Notes: a model not told the origin generated them from the letters alone. A stretch of DNA of 39,011 bases from Xanthobacteraceae bacterium (GCA_028290465.1 JAQGJU010000084.1:1-39011); one strand, 5' to 3'; counted from the stretch's first letter, positions 16,632-24,427 are shown. A program made the numbers and translations.

Positions 16632-17687
16632 ATGACCTATCTCGCCAAGCCGAAATTCCATCATCCGGCGCTGCCGAAGAACGCACTCGGCTTCACGCAT
16701 CGCGACTATGAGGGCGCGATCTCAACGCTGTGTGCCGGCTGCGGCCATGACTCGATTTCGGCGGCGATCATCGAGGCCTGTTTCGAGCTCGACATCGCGC
16801 CGCACCGCGTCGCCAAGCTGTCCGGCATCGGCTGCTCGTCGAAGACACCGACTTATTTTCTCGGCCAGTCGCACGGCTTCAATTCGGTGCATGGCCGGAT
16901 GCCGTCGGTGCTCACCGGCGCCAATCTGGCCAACCGCGATCTGATCTATCTCGGCGTGTCGGGCGACGGCGACAGCGCCTCGATCGGGCTCGGCCAGTTC
17001 GCGCATGCGCTGCGGCGCGGCGTCAACATGGTCTATGTCGTCGAGAATAATGGTGTGTACGGGCTGACCAAGGGGCAATTTTCGGCGACCGCGGATGCCG
17101 GCTCCAAGTCCAAACGCGGCGTCGTCAATACCGATCATGCGATCGATCTCGTGGCGATGGCGCTGCAACTCGGCGCGACGTTCGTCGCTCGCTCGTTCTC
17201 CGGCGACAAAGCGCAACTGGTGCCGATCATCAAGGCGGCGATCCAACACGAAGGCGCCGCCTTCATCGATGTCATTAGCCCGTGCGTCGCGTTCAACAAC
17301 CACACCGGCTCGACCAAGAGCTTCGACTATGTGCGCGAGCACAATGAAGCGGTGAACCGGCTCGACGTGATTTCGCCGCGCACGCCGATCACGGTGGCGT
17401 ATCAGCCCGGCGAGGTCGAGATCGTCGAGCAGCATGACGGCTCAAAGCTGGCGCTGAAAAAGATCGCCGCCGACTACGACGCGCATGACCGGCTCGGCGC
17501 GATGACGTTCCTGCAAAGCCACGCCGCGAAGGGCCAGATCGTCACCGGCCTGCTGTATGTCGAACCGGACCCGGAGGATCTGCACCACCATCTCAATACG
17601 GTGGAGGCGCCGCTTAATACGCTCGGCGAAAAGGAACTGTGCCCGGGCTCGGCCGCGCTCGACGCCATCAATGCCGGGCTGCGCTAG
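16632..17687 (+). CDS. korB: 2-oxoacid:acceptor oxidoreductase, thiamine-diphosphate beta subunit
   Basis: 351 residues, about 37 kDa, the KorB class. CAGCGHDS at residues 34-41 plus GIGCS and SPCVAFN supply the four cysteines for the [4Fe-4S] cluster of 2-oxoacid:ferredoxin oxidoreductase beta subunits. GDGDSASIGLGQ followed by VVENNGVYGLTKGQ is the thiamine-diphosphate/Mg binding motif. It pairs with the gamma-alpha subunit encoded upstream. The ATG at 16632 starts MTYLAKPKF; a GTG nine bases earlier is also in frame. It is 675 bases from korA, unlike the usual tight korAB pairing, so it may have its own promoter. The TAG stop is the first part of a RIME-like repeat. Confidence 0.92.
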   Translation: MTYLAKPKFHHPALPKNALGFTHRDYEGAISTLCAGCGHDSISAAIIEACFELDIAPHRVAKLSGIGCSSKTPTYFLGQSHGFNSVHGRMPSVLTGANLANRDLIYLGVSGDGDSASIGLGQFAHALRRGVNMVYVVENNGVYGLTKGQFSATADAGSKSKRGVVNTDHAIDLVAMALQLGATFVARSFSGDKAQLVPIIKAAIQHEGAAFIDVISPCVAFNNHTGSTKSFDYVREHNEAVNRLDVISPRTPITVAYQPGEVEIVEQHDGSKLALKKIAADYDAHDRLGAMTFLQSHAAKGQIVTGLLYVEPDPEDLHHHLNTVEAPLNTLGEKELCPGSAALDAINAGLR

Positions 17688-17736
17688 AGCATGATCCCGA
17701 AAAGTGGGAACCGGTTTTCGGAAAAGATCATGCTCA
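17685..17736. repeat. RIME-like palindromic repeat
   Basis: TAGAGCATGATCCCGAAAAG begins at korB's stop codon and is mirrored by GGAAAAGATCATGCTC ending at 17736, forming a hairpin with an inner AAAAGTGGGAACCGGTTTTC. This Rhizobiales intergenic repeat type (family knowledge) separates convergent korB and the next minus-strand gene and may serve as a terminator. Confidence 0.88.
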
Positions 17737-17745
17737 AATAAAGCG

Positions 17746-18006
17746 TCACTGCGAATTCGCGCATTCCCGCGTGTACTGCCCGATCTGGCCGGGCTGCACG
17801 CCCTGCGAACTGCCGTATTGCACGCAGCGACTAACCTTGTCGCCAAACGTGTCGAGAGGCGGCGGCGAATTGGGTAGCCGCGGCGCGCTGTACACCGGCG
17901 GCGGCATCGTGGTCACCGGACCATAGGTACCAGGAATCGTGGTCTGCGCAGTCGCGGAGACCGTGAGGCAGGCCAGGACAATCGATGCGGCAATCAGGCG
18001 TTTCAT
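17746..18006 (-). CDS. small exported Pro-rich protein, unknown function
   Basis: 86 residues starting MKRLIAASIVLACL, with a signal peptide cleaved near ATAQ (about residue 20). The mature part is Pro/Thr-rich (TTMPPPVYSAPRLPNSPPP) and then has two cysteines in SRCVQYGSSQG and YTRECANSQ, possibly disulfide-bonded in the periplasm. No family recognised. The ribosome site is weak. Together with the protein at 15958-16299 it makes two small Pro-rich exported proteins flanking korB, although their sequences are not obviously alike. Confidence 0.65.
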   Translation of the reverse strand: MKRLIAASIVLACLTVSATAQTTIPGTYGPVTTMPPPVYSAPRLPNSPPPLDTFGDKVSRCVQYGSSQGVQPGQIGQYTRECANSQ

Positions 18007-18120
18007 GTCTCTAAGATAGGAACACGCCGTGGCGAAACCAGGGCTACAGCGCATCCGCGCTCTAGCTTCTTGACTGGATCCCGTCTTCTACGGCGAACGG
18101 CCTCAATTTCCCGCAAAAAC

Positions 18121-18239
18121 GCTCTAGGGCGCGTCCAGCAAAAGTGGACAGCGGTTTTGCGTCCAGACGCGCTCTAACTCTATAGAAAGACGCGTTTTCT
18201 TCACGTGAAGTGGATTCCACTCACTTGAAAACGCTCTAG
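18121..18239. repeat. two RIME-like palindromes downstream of rluC
   Basis: The first (18121-18176) carries CAAAAGTGGACAGCGGTTTT between GCGCGTC and its complement. The second (18189-18239) carries CACGTGAAGTGGATTCCACT between ACGCGTTTTC and GAAAACGCTCTAG. The outer end CTCTAG of the second contains the TAG stop (complement) of the pseudouridine synthase gene. Confidence 0.8.
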
Positions 18240-20152
18240 TCTTCCTCGGGCGCGTCCACGATCGGATCGTACTGCGTGGCGTCGAGCGACAGCAGGTTCC
18301 ATGACTGCTGCATGTGCGGCGGCAGTGGCGCGCTGACGTCGATATCGCCGCCGCTGCGCGGATGCGGTACCACGATACGGCGCGCCAGCAGATGCAGCTT
18401 ATTCTGAATGCCGCCAGGGACCTGCCAGTTCTCGATGGTGAAGTATTTCGGATCGCCGACGATCGGGTGGCCGACATGGGCCATGTGGGCGCGCAGTTGG
18501 TGCGTGCGCCCGGTGACCGGCTTCAGCGACACCCACGACACCACCGGTCCGGAATTCTCGACCAGCGCGTAGTAGGTCACCGCGTGGGCGGCGCCCTCCT
18601 CGCCGTGCTGCGCGACCCGCATGATCGACTCGTCCTCGCGCTCGTCCTTGGCCAGATAGGTCGAGATGCGACCTTGCTTCGGCTTCGGCACACCGGCGAC
18701 CAGCGCCCAATAAGTCTTGCGCGCCGAGCGGGTGCGGAACGTCTTGGCGAGCGCGGTCGCGGCGAAGCGCGTTTTGGCAATCAGCAGGCAGCCGGCGGTA
18801 TCCTTGTCGAGACGGTGCACCAGACGGGGGCGCTGGCCGTCGCGTGAGGTCATCACGTCCAGCATGCCGTCGATGTGACGCACGGTGCCGGAGCCGCCTT
18901 GCACGGCGAGGCCCATCGGCTTGTTCAGCACCATCACGTCGTCGTCTTCGTACAGAATGATGGACTGCAGGAACTGCAACGTCTTGGAGTTGGCTTCGCG
19001 CTCCGGCGACATCGGCTTGGCCGGATCGAGCATGAGCGGCGGAATGCGGATCTTCTGTCCCGCTTCGATCCGATCCTTCGGCTCGACGCGCTTGCCATCG
19101 ACACGCACCTCGCCCTTGCGGACGATGCGCTGAATGTGACTGAACGACAGGCCCTTGAATTTGGATTCGAAAAAGCGATCGACCCGCATGCCGGCTTCAT
19201 CTTCGGTGACCGTCATGGTCTGCACGGCGGTCGGCAACAGCACCGGCGGCGGCGCGTAAGCGCTCGGCGCTTTCTTGGGTTCGAAGCGTTCCACCGGACG
19301 CGCGGCGTTGCGGGAGGTCGCTTCCGCCGCCCTTATGGCGGCGCGCAATTGCTTGGGCTGCGGCCCGCGCGACTTCGGCGGGCCGAGATCGCGGCCCTCT
19401 TCATTGTGGAACGTCCGTTCGGTGCGCTGCGCGCGCGGAACGAATTTCGGCGCGTCGGCCGAGCGTACCGGACGGCCTTTAGAACCGCCGCCCTTGAAGC
19501 CGCCAGGCTTGGCGCCGCGCTCGCGCGGCGGAGCGGCATCGCTGAAATAGTCGGTGTGGATTGCGCCCGCCGGCCGCTCATCATGGGCCGGTGCCTCAGT
19601 CGAACGCACAGCATGGCTCTTGAAGCCGCCGGGCTTCGGACCGCGGCCGCGCGGTGGGCCGGCATTGCTGCGGTCTTCGGTGCGGAAGGATTTTGCCGGA
19701 CGTTCGCCATAGGCCGGGGCTTCGGCCGAACGCGCCGGACGGCCCTTGAAACCGTCGGGCTTGGCGCCGCGTGCACGCGGCGGACCAGCATCGCTGCGTT
19801 CGCCGGAGCGGAAGGATTTGGCCGGACGCTCGCCATAGGCCGGCGCATCGGCCGCACGCGCCGGACGACCCTTGAAGCCACCGGGCTTCGGACCCCTGGA
19901 CTTCGGCGGTCCCGCATCGTCACGCGCGCCAAACCGCGCCGGCTTGCCCGGACGAGCGCCGGAGCGCGGCTTGTCGCCGAAGCTCTTTTCGCCGGAAAAC
20001 TTGGATCCAGCCGACCTGGCGCCAGACGGCTTGCCGGAAGGTTTGCCGGAAGGTTTGCCGTCACGCGGCTTGGCGTCCTTGGCGAAGGCGTCGCGCGGCA
20101 TGCTGCGGCGTCCTGCCCGCGCGGCAGCGCGGCCCGTATTGGGTTTTTTCAT
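18236..20152 (-). CDS. RluC/RluD-type rRNA pseudouridine synthase with long repetitive N-terminus
   Basis: 638 residues; family members are usually 300-350. Residues from about 322 form an S4 RNA-binding domain (MRVDRFF...VRVDGKRVEP), then the RsuA/RluA catalytic domain with VHRLDKDTAG, where Asp449 is the nucleophile, plus KTYWALVAG and GRTHQLRAHM. It should convert uridines in 23S rRNA to pseudouridine; which positions is unknown. Residues 1-315 are low-complexity and basic: a KPSG triplet near 35-45, then about 4.5 units of 42 residues (77-269) built on AGPP-RG-KP-GFKGRPAR and APAYGERPAKSF. GGAGATG precedes the ATG, which overlaps the upstream gene's stop (ATGA). The extension may bind RNA or ribosomes; that is inference. 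Confidence 0.9.
   Translation of the reverse strand: MKKPNTGRAAARAGRRSMPRDAFAKDAKPRDGKPSGKPSGKPSGARSAGSKFSGEKSFGDKPRSGARPGKPARFGARDDAGPPKSRGPKPGGFKGRPARAADAPAYGERPAKSFRSGERSDAGPPRARGAKPDGFKGRPARSAEAPAYGERPAKSFRTEDRSNAGPPRGRGPKPGGFKSHAVRSTEAPAHDERPAGAIHTDYFSDAAPPRERGAKPGGFKGGGSKGRPVRSADAPKFVPRAQRTERTFHNEEGRDLGPPKSRGPQPKQLRAAIRAAEATSRNAARPVERFEPKKAPSAYAPPPVLLPTAVQTMTVTEDEAGMRVDRFFESKFKGLSFSHIQRIVRKGEVRVDGKRVEPKDRIEAGQKIRIPPLMLDPAKPMSPEREANSKTLQFLQSIILYEDDDVMVLNKPMGLAVQGGSGTVRHIDGMLDVMTSRDGQRPRLVHRLDKDTAGCLLIAKTRFAATALAKTFRTRSARKTYWALVAGVPKPKQGRISTYLAKDEREDESIMRVAQHGEEGAAHAVTYYALVENSGPVVSWVSLKPVTGRTHQLRAHMAHVGHPIVGDPKYFTIENWQVPGGIQNKLHLLARRIVVPHPRSGGDIDVSAPLPPHMQQSWNLLSLDATQYDPIVDAPEED
19346..19924 (-). 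repeat. tandem 126-bp coding repeats in the pseudouridine synthase gene
   Basis: About 4.5 degenerate units of roughly 126 bases (one expanded to about 150) encode the 42-residue repeats. Units one to three are closest to each other; the fourth has an insertion GGGSKGRP. Nearby, at about 20028-20060, a 12-base unit TTGCCGGAAGGT repeats nearly three times and encodes the KPSG triplet. Confidence 0.85.
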
Positions 20153-20511
20153 CGGCAACGGCGCATCTCCTCGACCGGGGACCCGCCCCACGTCACGGTG
20201 AGCCGGTCGCCTTTAGGCCGCAATGTAATCGGGGTCGCGCTCACCACGCCCTCGCTGGAGCAGCGAGCCTGGATGTGCACCGTTTCGCCGGTTTTGTACA
20301 TCCTGCCGATCCGGCAGTCGGCCACAAACCACTTCGGCGAGGTCTTGGTCGCATAGAGTGGCGCGGTCTCGGAGGTATCGCCTTCGATCCGGCAGCCCTG
20401 CGGATCGATCGCCCAGCGGCCCATCCAGGGCTCGGCGGCCATGGCCGACCCTGCCAGAAGGACGAGCCACGCGATCGCGGCCAAGCCGCCGTAGCATATG
20501 CGAAAGCTCAT
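20149..20511 (-). CDS. small exported protein with four cysteines, unknown function
   Basis: 120 residues with a signal peptide (MSFRICYGGLAAIAWLVLLA, cleavage near AMAAEP) and a mature domain starting WMGRWAIDP, followed by four cysteines in GCRIEGD, DCRIGR, RCSSEG and RRCR that could form two disulfides. The GRWAIDP---C pattern resembles small periplasmic proteins of rhizobia without known function. It overlaps rarA upstream (four bases) and the pseudouridine synthase downstream (start/stop overlap), so all three are probably translated from one message. Confidence 0.8.
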   Translation of the reverse strand: MSFRICYGGLAAIAWLVLLAGSAMAAEPWMGRWAIDPQGCRIEGDTSETAPLYATKTSPKWFVADCRIGRMYKTGETVHIQARCSSEGVVSATPITLRPKGDRLTVTWGGSPVEEMRRCR

Positions 20512-21842
20512 GATCCCGCCCGCTCCTTGCGCAGCTTGGCCCAGTATTCCAGCCGCTTGCGGATTTCGCGCTCAAAACCACGGTCCGGCGGATCGTAGAA
20601 GGTCTGGCGGCCGAGCGCCTCGGGGAAATAGTCCTGCCCGGAAAATGCGTCCGGCGCGTCGTGGTCGTAGTGGTAGCCCGAGCCGTGGCCCTCGCCCTGC
20701 ATCAGCTTGGTCGGCGCGTTGAGGATGTGCTTCGGCGGCAGCAGCGAACCGTTGTCCTTGGCGGCGCGCTTGGCGGCGCTGAACGCCTTGTAGACTGCGT
20801 TCGATTTCGGCGCGGTCGCGATGTAGACCACGGCCTGCGCGATCGCCAACTCGCCCTCGGGACTGCCGAGAAAATCATACGCGTCTTTCGCCGCGTTGCA
20901 GATCACCAGCGCCTGCGGGTCGGCCAGCCCGATATCCTCGACCGCCATGCGCACGATGCGCCGCGCCAGGAACAGCGGGTCTTCGCCGGCATCCAGCATC
21001 CGGCACAGATAATACAGCGACGCGTCCGGATCGGAGCCGCGCACCGATTTATGTAGCGCCGAGATCAGATTGTAATGGCCGTCCGCCGCCTTGTCGTAGA
21101 TCGGCGCGCGGCGCTGTACGACGTCCTGGAGCTTCGCGGCATCGAACACCTCGCCGTCGCGCGCGGCGCGCCACAGCTCCTCGGCCAGCGTCAGCGAGGC
21201 CCGGCCGTCGCCGTCGGCCATGCGGACCAGCGACGCCCGCGCCTCGTCGTCTAGCGGCAGCTTCTTGCCTTCGATCGTCTCGGCCCGGGCCAGCAGCTTC
21301 TCGATCGCCTCGGCGTCGAGCGAGCGGAACACCAGCACCCGCGCGCGCGACAGCAGCGGCGCGTTCAACTCGAAGGACGGATTTTCCGTGGTGGCGCCGA
21401 CCAGCACGATGGTGCCGTCTTCCATCACCGGCAGAAACGAGTCCTGCTGCGCCCGGTTGAAGCGATGGATCTCGTCGACGAACAGCAGCGTGCCCTGCCC
21501 CATCTCGCGGCGGCCGCGCGCGGCTTCGAATACCTTCTTCAGATCGGCGACGCCGGTGAAGATCGCTGAAATTTGTTCGAAATGCAGATCGGTCGCTTGC
21601 GCGAGCAGCCGCGCTACCGTGGTTTTGCCGGTGCCGGGCGGCCCCCAGAACACCATGGAGCCGAGCGAGCGGGTCTCCAGCATGCGGGTCAGCGCGCCGT
21701 CGGGACCCAGCAAGTGATCCTGCCCAACAACATCGGGCAATATGGTCGGGCGCAGCTTATCGGCCAGCGGACGCGGCGCGTCCTGTTCGAGGCCGGCCGC
21801 CGCGAACAGCGTGGGAGCGCTCGGCTTGCCGCGCGGGGCCAT
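20508..21842 (-). CDS. rarA: replication-associated recombination AAA+ ATPase RarA (MgsA)
   Basis: 444 residues, standard for RarA. It acts at stalled replication forks as a tetrameric AAA+ ATPase related to clamp loaders. Walker A GPPGTGKTT is at 67-75 and Walker B FVDEIHRFN at 121-129 (Asp123, Glu124); ATTENPSFELN is sensor 1 and LLSRARV follows with the arginine finger. The C-terminal half (KSVRGSDPDASLYYL, EDIGLADP) is the MgsA/RarA tetramerisation and DNA-binding part. It begins three bases after the protease gene ends, so cotranscription is likely. A degP-like gene followed by rarA fits what I recall of related Alphaproteobacteria. Confidence 0.95.
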   Translation of the reverse strand: MAPRGKPSAPTLFAAAGLEQDAPRPLADKLRPTILPDVVGQDHLLGPDGALTRMLETRSLGSMVFWGPPGTGKTTVARLLAQATDLHFEQISAIFTGVADLKKVFEAARGRREMGQGTLLFVDEIHRFNRAQQDSFLPVMEDGTIVLVGATTENPSFELNAPLLSRARVLVFRSLDAEAIEKLLARAETIEGKKLPLDDEARASLVRMADGDGRASLTLAEELWRAARDGEVFDAAKLQDVVQRRAPIYDKAADGHYNLISALHKSVRGSDPDASLYYLCRMLDAGEDPLFLARRIVRMAVEDIGLADPQALVICNAAKDAYDFLGSPEGELAIAQAVVYIATAPKSNAVYKAFSAAKRAAKDNGSLLPPKHILNAPTKLMQGEGHGSGYHYDHDAPDAFSGQDYFPEALGRQTFYDPPDRGFEREIRKRLEYWAKLRKERAGS

Positions 21843-21845
21843 ATT

Positions 21846-23234
21846 TTACCCGCCTAATATAACGGAGATCTGCTGGCCGCCGCGCAGGATGGTGATGCGC
21901 CACAGCCGGCTCTGCTGGCCGGTGGCCTTCTCCAGGTCGCCCGTCTTGATGAGCTTCTGTCCGTTGACCGACAGGATGACGTCGCCACGCTGGAAGCCGA
22001 CATTGCGCGCCGCCGAGCCATCGCCGACCTCGACGATGACCACTCCGCCGCCGGCGGGATCAAGCCGCAACTCTTCGGCCAGCGCCGGCGACAGGTTGGC
22101 CACCTTGGCGCCGAGGAACGGCGACCGGCTGCGGATCACGATCTCGTCGCGCGCCGTGTCGGGCGCGACCTGCAACGCGACCGCGACCTTCAGTTCCTGC
22201 TTGGCCCGCACCACGTCGAGCTGCGCATTGCCCCCGAGCGGCTTCGTCGCAAAGCGATAATCGAAGGTGTTCGGATCTTCGACGATCTGTCCGTCGATCG
22301 ACACGATCAGGTCGCCAGCCTTGAGACCGGCGCGGCCCGCCGGGCTGCTGCCGATCACGCTGGAGACCAGCGCGCCGGTCGGGCGCTTCAGGCCGAGGCC
22401 GTCGGCGATCTCAGGCGTCACGGGTTGCAGCTTGGCGCCAAGCCAGGGCCGCTGCACGGCGGTGCCGCCGCCTTGCGCCGACGCGACCACGACCTTGACC
22501 ATGTTGGCCGGGATGGCGAAGCCGATGCCCTGCGAGCCGCCGGAGCGCGAAAAGATCGCGGTGTTGACGCCGACCAGCTTGCCGGACAGATCGACCAGAG
22601 CGCCGCCGGAATTGCCTGGATTGATCGCGGCGTCGGTCTGAATGAAGAACTGATAATCGGTGATGCCGACCTGGGTACGCGCCACCGCCGACACGATGCC
22701 ATGCGTCACGGTCTGGCCGACGCCGAATGGGTTGCCGAGCGCCAGCACCAGATCGCCGACCAGCAGTGCATCGGAATCGGCGAACTCGACCGCCGGGAAG
22801 CGTTCCTGCGAATCCTTGATGCGCAGCACCGCCAGATCGGAGCGGGAATCCTTCAGCACGATCTCGGCTTCGAATTCGCGCTTGTCGGTGAGCGAGATCT
22901 TCACCTCATCGGCGCCCTCGACCACATGGTTGTTGGTCACCACGAAACCGCGCGGATCGACCAGCACGCCCGAGCCGAGCGAGCGCTGCACCTGATTGCC
23001 GGGTGCGCCGAAGAACCGGCGGAACATCGGATCCTCGGCCAGCGGGTTGCGGTTGGTGACGTTCTTGGCCGCGTAGACATTGACGACGGCCGGCGCGACC
23101 CGCTGCACCACCGGCGCGTAGGACAGTTTCACCTCGGCCAGCGAGCCTGGGATGCGCCGGTCCTGCGCGGAGGCCGGCGCGGCGAGCGTTACAATGACGG
23201 CAAGGGCGGCAACGGCAGAGCGACAAAGCATCAT
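21846..23234 (-). CDS. DegP/HtrA-like periplasmic serine protease
   Basis: 462 residues. A signal peptide (MMLCRSAVAALAVIV..., cleavage near ASAQ) sends it to the periplasm, where HtrA proteases degrade or refold damaged proteins. The trypsin-like triad is complete: His103 in TNNHVVEG, Asp133 in RSDLAVLRI and Ser209 in NPGNSGGAL. Two PDZ domains follow, near 270-360 (SSPAGRAGLKAGDLIVSIDG) and 375-460 (ARNVGFQRGDVILSVNGQ). I avoid the name degP because several paralogues (degP, degQ, mucD) look alike. Oddly, no Shine-Dalgarno precedes the paired ATGs; the upstream bases are CCTCCC. The start is chosen from the signal peptide. Confidence 0.93.
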   Translation of the reverse strand: MMLCRSAVAALAVIVTLAAPASAQDRRIPGSLAEVKLSYAPVVQRVAPAVVNVYAAKNVTNRNPLAEDPMFRRFFGAPGNQVQRSLGSGVLVDPRGFVVTNNHVVEGADEVKISLTDKREFEAEIVLKDSRSDLAVLRIKDSQERFPAVEFADSDALLVGDLVLALGNPFGVGQTVTHGIVSAVARTQVGITDYQFFIQTDAAINPGNSGGALVDLSGKLVGVNTAIFSRSGGSQGIGFAIPANMVKVVVASAQGGGTAVQRPWLGAKLQPVTPEIADGLGLKRPTGALVSSVIGSSPAGRAGLKAGDLIVSIDGQIVEDPNTFDYRFATKPLGGNAQLDVVRAKQELKVAVALQVAPDTARDEIVIRSRSPFLGAKVANLSPALAEELRLDPAGGGVVIVEVGDGSAARNVGFQRGDVILSVNGQKLIKTGDLEKATGQQSRLWRITILRGGQQISVILGG

Positions 23235-23401
23235 GGGAGGAATCCGGGCTTTCTGACCTCGCGTATGCCCCTGTGTATCGGGGCATTTGCTGGCCCAGAT
23301 ATAGGCCGCCCGCCCGGCCAAATGAAGGCCAGACGGGCGCCAAAGCCGGGGTTTAGCGCCGAAAAACGCCTGCTTGACTGGCTATCCGCCCTTCGGCCAA
23401 C

Positions 23402-24256
23402 TCAGTCCTTCGCCGGCACCGTGCGCAGATAGGCCACGATGGCGTCGAGGTCGGCTTCCGCCATCTTGGCGTAATACGGATAGCCCATCGGCGGCTTCAG
23501 CTTGCTGCCGTCCTTGGACTCGCCGTGGGTGATGGCGTGTTTGATCTGCGCGTCGGTCCACTCGCCGAGACCCTTGGTCTTGCTGGACGTGATGTTGCGC
23601 GACACCGACTTGCCCCACGGGCCCGGGAATTCACGGCCGCCGGCACCGAGCTTGCCCGCATAGTCCTGCCCGGCGCTGCCGAACGGCGTATGGCACTCCA
23701 TGCAATGGCCGATGGTCACGAGATAGAAGCCCTTCTTCACCTTGTCGTTGAGATCGGCGTCGGTGAACGGCTTCTCGGCACCCGGGAACGAATGGTGCGG
23801 CAGCGCGATCTTGTAGACCGGGTCTGCCGTCTTGTTGGCGACCGGCTTGACCGTGCGCAGATAGGCGACGATCGCGTCCATGTCGCGCGGCGTGACGATG
23901 CCGTAGAACGAGGTCGGCATCACTTCGGCGAGTTGCACGCCGTTCGGCCGCTTGCCGGTGCGCAGCGTCTGCTTGATCTGCGCGTCGGTCCAGGCGCCGA
24001 TGCCGGTTTCCTTGTCCTGCGTGATGTTCGAACCCTGCACACGGAACGGCGGCTCGTCGAAGGTGATGCCGCCCGACAGCGCCTTGTCGAACTGCGGACC
24101 GCCCGGCCCCATCGGCGTGTGGCAGTTGTTGCAGGTCATGATGGTGTTGACGAGGTAACCGCCGCGCTCGGCCGGCGACTGCGCCAGCGCGGCCGGCGGC
24201 GCGGCCAGCATGGCCAACACGAAAGCGGCCGGACCGGCCCATGCAGTTCGGATCAT
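23402..24256 (-). CDS. exported diheme cytochrome c
   Basis: 284 residues with a signal peptide (cleavage near ALAQ, residue 26) and two class I cytochrome c domains. Heme-binding CNNCH lies at 42-46 and CMECH at 185-189, each followed by a candidate Met ligand (EVMPTSFYG near 113, PPMGYPYY in the second). Each domain also ends with the same helix MDAIVAYLRTV / LDAIVAYLRTV, evidence of internal duplication. It carries electrons in the periplasm; similar diheme proteins serve as subunits of membrane dehydrogenases, but no dehydrogenase gene is adjacent, so the partner is unknown. AGGGGGAA precedes the ATG. It is separated from rplQ by a strong terminator. Confidence 0.93.
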   Translation of the reverse strand: MIRTAWAGPAAFVLAMLAAPPAALAQSPAERGGYLVNTIMTCNNCHTPMGPGGPQFDKALSGGITFDEPPFRVQGSNITQDKETGIGAWTDAQIKQTLRTGKRPNGVQLAEVMPTSFYGIVTPRDMDAIVAYLRTVKPVANKTADPVYKIALPHHSFPGAEKPFTDADLNDKVKKGFYLVTIGHCMECHTPFGSAGQDYAGKLGAGGREFPGPWGKSVSRNITSSKTKGLGEWTDAQIKHAITHGESKDGSKLKPPMGYPYYAKMAEADLDAIVAYLRTVPAKD

Positions 24257-24387
24257 CGTTCCCCCTAAGCCGTGCGAATAATACCACGCACTTTTAGAGA
24301 GATTCCAGTCAACGCACCAGCGCGAAACGGTTGCGATACGGGGTTCACAACCCGGCCTGCGTGGGCCGGCCCACTAAGTCCGGCCTC

Positions 24388-24427
24388 AAAAACAAAACGG
24401 CCCGGCGTCAGAGACGCCGGGCCGTTT
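24388..24427 (-). terminator. intrinsic terminator after rplQ
   Basis: A perfect 15-base-pair stem (24395-24409 with 24413-24427, core GGCCCGGCGTC) and a three-base loop are followed on the minus strand by TTTTGTTTTTG. It lies 24 bases after the rplQ stop and should end the whole ribosomal transcript. Just beyond it is a perfect 14-base palindrome GTGGGCCGGCCCAC (24361-24374). Confidence 0.92.

Noticed and set aside
19346-19924. CRISPR-like tandem repeats
   Set aside because: Repeat length is about 126 bases, in frame, degenerate at the DNA level and coding for a 42-residue protein repeat; no spacers of constant size.
18875-20356. Plus-strand open frame of about 490 codons opposite the pseudouridine synthase
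   Set aside because: Antisense shadow of a repetitive GC-rich gene; its apparent repeats are those of the real gene read backward.
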